Part shown: one piece after another, positions 11,867-12,759 of the stretch | Layout: every line of letters starts with the position of its first letter | How positions within the stretch are numbered: the stretch's first letter is position 1 | The notes under the pieces: model-generated | Databases searched by the model: none | What the model was told of the DNA's origin: nothing | Seen by the model: only the letters and a program-made list of their open reading frames with translations | Assembly: GCA_964476835.1 (NCBI GenBank) | Contig: CAYZCE010000037.1 | Coordinates: 1-12,759, forward strand | DNA length: 12,759 bases | Source: PALSA-926 sp964476835 | GTDB lineage: Bacteria > Pseudomonadota > Alphaproteobacteria > Micavibrionales > UBA2020 | Direction of reading: 5' to 3' | Program-made: the position numbers and the translations under genes

Positions 11867-12759
11867 ATGGCGAACACCAAGAAGACGAACACCAAGGCGG
11901 AAGCCTCCCCCAAGATCGGCCTGGTCAGCCTCGGCTGCCCCAAGGCACTGGTCGATTCCGAGCGCATCCTGACCCAGCTGCGCTCCGAAGGCTATGAGCT
12001 CTCGCCTTCGTACGAAGGGGCCGACGCCGTCATCGTCAACACCTGCGGCTTCCTCGACAGCGCGAAGAAAGAATCCCTCGCCGCCATCGGCGAAGCCATG
12101 GCCGCCAACGGCCGCGTCATCGTGACCGGCTGCATGGGCGCGGAGCCGGAGCAGATCACCAAGGAATACCCGAAAGTTCTCGCCGTCACCGGCCCGCAGC
12201 AATACGAAGAAGTGATGAACGCCGTCCACGCGGCGGCGCCGCCGGTGCATGACGCCTACGTCGACCTCGTACCGCCGCAGGGCATCAAGCTGACGCCGCG
12301 CCACTACGCGTATTTGAAAATTTCCGAGGGCTGCAACAACCGCTGCTCTTTCTGCATCATCCCCAGCTTGCGCGGCGATCTAGTTTCGCGCCCCATCATC
12401 CAGGTTTTGGCAGAAGCCGAGCGTTTGTTCCGCGCGGGCGTGAAGGAATTGCTGGTTATTTCGCAGGATACTTCGGCCTATGGCATCGACAGCAAATACC
12501 AGGCTTACCCGTACAAGAACCGCACCATTCGCACGAAATTCATCGACCTCTGCCGCGAACTGGGCGAGATGGCGGCGGTGCACCGCGCATGGGTGCGTTT
12601 GCATTACGTTTACCCTTATCCGCATGTGGATGAAGTTTTCCCGCTGATGAAGGAAGGCAAGGTCCTGCCCTATATCGACATTCCTTTCCAGCACGCTTCG
12701 CCCACAGTCTTGAAGAATATGCGCCGCCCCGCGCACCAGGAAAAAACGCTGGAGCGCAT
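11867..12759 (+). CDS. rimO: Ribosomal protein S12 methylthiotransferase RimO (N-terminal part, runs off right edge)
   Basis: RimO is a radical SAM enzyme with two [4Fe-4S] clusters that adds a methylthio group to the conserved aspartate of ribosomal protein S12. 297 residues are visible, against about 440 in the family, so the C-terminal TRAM domain is outside. A Lys/Thr-rich N-terminal extension with NTK repeated (2-10) precedes the UPF0004 domain: GLVSLGCPKALVDSERI (18-34), NTCGFLDSAKKES (58-70) and TGCM, giving cluster ligands C24, C60 and C89. The radical SAM motif EGCNNRCSFCIIPSLRG (154-170) has C156, C160 and C163. GLVSLGCPKALVDSE and the FIDLCRELG...VRLHYVYPYP segment fit RimO rather than MiaB. 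The start is supported by AGGACAGGA. From about residue 149, codon use shifts to many TTG, GTT and ATT codons, unlike the first half. Confidence 0.96.
   Translation, partial: MANTKKTNTKAEASPKIGLVSLGCPKALVDSERILTQLRSEGYELSPSYEGADAVIVNTCGFLDSAKKESLAAIGEAMAANGRVIVTGCMGAEPEQITKEYPKVLAVTGPQQYEEVMNAVHAAAPPVHDAYVDLVPPQGIKLTPRHYAYLKISEGCNNRCSFCIIPSLRGDLVSRPIIQVLAEAERLFRAGVKELLVISQDTSAYGIDSKYQAYPYKNRTIRTKFIDLCRELGEMAAVHRAWVRLHYVYPYPHVDEVFPLMKEGKVLPYIDIPFQHASPTVLKNMRRPAHQEKTLER

Overview
The window is GC-rich, gene-dense chromosomal DNA from an alphaproteobacterium. Four things point there: a DUF1491 gene (a family found almost only in Alphaproteobacteria), a soluble histidine kinase with a PleC/DivJ-type phosphoacceptor domain, an IscR-like Rrf2 regulator overlapping sufB, and a short lysine 2,3-aminomutase-like protein of the alphaproteobacterial kind. 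I cannot name the genus. No insertion sequence, phage gene, CRISPR array or toxin-antitoxin pair is visible.

Left part (1-2154). A leftward iron-sulfur cluster assembly operon begins here, with an Rrf2/IscR-type regulator followed by sufB, which runs off the left edge. The two overlap by 4 bases. A perfect inverted repeat just ahead of the regulator is a likely autoregulatory operator. Divergent from it is a 232-residue protein that I do not recognise.

Centre (2117-7458), all leftward. A PAS-PAS histidine kinase is followed after one base by a DUF1491 protein. A promoter lying in the 70-base gap then starts a tightly overlapping trio: an ATP-grasp protein, a class I methyltransferase and prfC (release factor 3). 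The kinase shares an AT-rich divergent intergenic region with a rightward M20 amidohydrolase (7617-8816).

Right part (8813-12759). Two adjacent leftward genes encode exported, probably outer-membrane beta-barrel proteins that are paralogues of each other. The downstream one has a near-consensus promoter whose predicted start site coincides with its ATG, so it is a candidate leaderless mRNA. A 21-base perfect palindrome covers its -10 box and start codon. Upstream of the pair lie a tRNA-Thr(GGT) gene with its own terminator and a lysine 2,3-aminomutase/EpmB-like radical SAM gene. Divergent from that is rimO (ribosomal protein S12 methylthiotransferase), cut by the right edge.

Several genes concern translation (prfC, rimO, the EpmB-like enzyme, tRNA-Thr) and iron-sulfur metabolism (the suf genes supply clusters of the kind that RimO and the EpmB-like protein require). 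This looks like ordinary housekeeping neighbourhood rather than a dedicated new system. The least explained parts are the ATP-grasp/methyltransferase pair, the exported paralogue pair with its palindromic leaderless promoter, and the unknown 232-residue protein.
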